Source: Ephemerocybe angulata
Taxonomy: Eukaryota > Basidiomycota > Agaricomycetes > Agaricales > Psathyrellaceae
Reading direction: 5' to 3'
DNA: 64,000 nt
Assembly (NCBI GenBank): GCA_013368325.1
Contig: JAACJK010000114.1
Coordinates: forward strand, 558,001-622,000
In this document: positions 63,101 to 64,000 of the stretch, piece after piece
How the letters are laid out: each line of letters starts with the position of its first letter
How positions within the stretch are numbered: the first letter of the stretch is position 1
The notes under the pieces: model-generated
What the model was told of the DNA's origin: nothing
The model's input: only the letters and a program-made list of their open reading frames with translations
The model's database searches: none
Position numbers and translations under genes: made by a program

Positions 63101-64000
63101 TGGCACAACTATCCCCCACCAAGTTCCTGCGGAGCACAGGCTCACACGCACTGACTGAGGAGGACGCTCGACTCGTCGACAAGTTTGAATCGACCACAAC
63201 CTGGGTGTTCTCGCCCATTAGATCGTATGAAACTGGCAGGGAGTGCGGATTTCGAAAGGTGTATACCATCCCCACGGACAAAGGCGCTCCATCAGATGCA
63301 ACCGTCGTTTTCGCTACCGACACCCTCTTCACCCTATATGCCCACGGGGTCGAAGTCCAGTCCCCGGGGTTGACGTTGAAAAGCGATCCGAGGGCGATTC
63401 TGGCCTACAGCATCATCTTTCCGGTCGGCGATCAACAATACAATTTCTCTTCGTTTGTCCTGGCGTTCCGAGTGGCTAGCCCAGGTGGATTCGCAGGACT
63501 CCGTGCCCTCGTTCAGGTCAACTACCCAGATGATTCAAAGCCTTCAGACATCTTCGAAACAGGAACCGATCCAGGCTGGCTTTCGGATGAAGTATTCCTG
63601 GATCACTGGGAGCAGCCATGGTTCCAAGCCCCCGATGATGCTTGGCACACGCGGGCAGTGTTAGGCCACCCCAGTGACTACACCCCTGAAGCTGTTCACA
63701 TGTGGCAAAGAGAGGTGGTGGAATTTGGACGCCTGCCCGCCGCCGACAATGCTTCAAACTCAAATTGCCACTGCCAGGCTCTTACGAGCGGTAAACTGGC
63801 AGGAGTGCTTGCTGGGTCGGTGGTTGCCGCATTGGTATTGGGAGCGCTTGGCGCATGGTTGTTGATGAGGAAGAAGCTCCAGGATGCCAGGAAGAACACC
63901 AGCGCGGAGGTCGTGGAGACGCCTCCTCCGGAGATACACACCGCTCACCAGGCTTCGTCGCTTGCGCCTTCCAACCAGCCTGGAAACACGCCTTCAGTAC
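63101..64000 (+). CDS. Membrane family member F8, cut by window end
   Basis: Open from ATG 63101 to the last base (300 codons, no stop). It is the most divergent member: TTTWVFSPIR, CGFRKVY, then ATDTLFTLYAHG where the others have AADDDFALYVNG, so the Asp pair is lost. DIFETGTDPGWLSDEVFLDH and WEQPWF follow, then a linker with NCHCQ. The TM helix (GKLAGVLAGSVVAALVLGALGAW) and RKK are nearly identical to F7, and the visible tail ends PSNQPGNTPSV as in F7. Head and tail have thus diverged at different rates. The head may have changed or lost its ligand. Confidence 0.78.

Noticed and set aside
1..64000. CRISPR array, prophage or bacterial-type operon
   Set aside because: The window has spliced fungal genes. 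The repeats found are transposon ends, microsatellites and short dispersed motifs, with no regular repeat-spacer array.

Overview
The window looks like nuclear DNA of a basidiomycete fungus, most likely an agaricomycete. The genes carry many short introns (about 41-80 bp) with GTRNGT-type donors and CTRAY-type branch sites. One gene has the DUF6533 signature typical of Agaricomycetes. Other content fits too: F-box repeats, MYND-finger paralogs, a BCS1-like AAA ATPase, a secreted beta-lactamase-fold hydrolase and a Tad-like LINE. I saw no CRISPR array, rRNA gene or convincing functional tRNA gene.

1-8.3 kb is a nested transposon scar. A nearly full-length LINE (745-7554, minus strand, 11-bp target duplication, 21-nt poly(A)) sits inside exon 1 of a MYND-type gene whose body runs off the left edge. 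A 520-bp hAT-type MITE later landed inside the LINE's ORF2. A 523-bp relative lies just upstream of the broken gene. Both MITEs have perfect 8-bp target duplications and a tRNA-like core.

9.4-29 kb holds a DAP1/MAPR-type heme-binding protein and five paralogs of an unusual cysteine-cluster family (three at 10.9-14.8 kb, two at 25.6-29.0 kb). It also holds an intact MYND-type gene, a small terminal-inverted-repeat element, a secreted serine hydrolase and the first member of a membrane-protein family.

30-47.4 kb holds a large proline-rich membrane protein, a second intact MYND-type gene, a DUF6533 seven-helix protein and five more members of the membrane family, one of them broken by a 5-bp insertion. 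49.8-60.2 kb holds the BCS1-like ATPase and three tandem F-box paralogs with nearly identical exon structure. 61.6-64 kb holds two further membrane-family members on the plus strand, the last cut by the window end.

The main theme is lineage-specific expansion. The four multi-copy families are the cysteine-cluster proteins (5), the signal-peptide-less single-pass proteins (8), MYND proteins (3, one broken) and F-box proteins (3). The two candidates for undescribed biology are the cysteine-cluster family, whose halves look like a Zn2Cys6 cluster in swapped order with a 25-33-residue linker, and the eight-copy membrane family with a lectin-like N-terminal domain and a conserved proline-rich tail. 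Exon boundaries were worked out by eye from splice signals, frame and comparison between paralogs. No database search was run.
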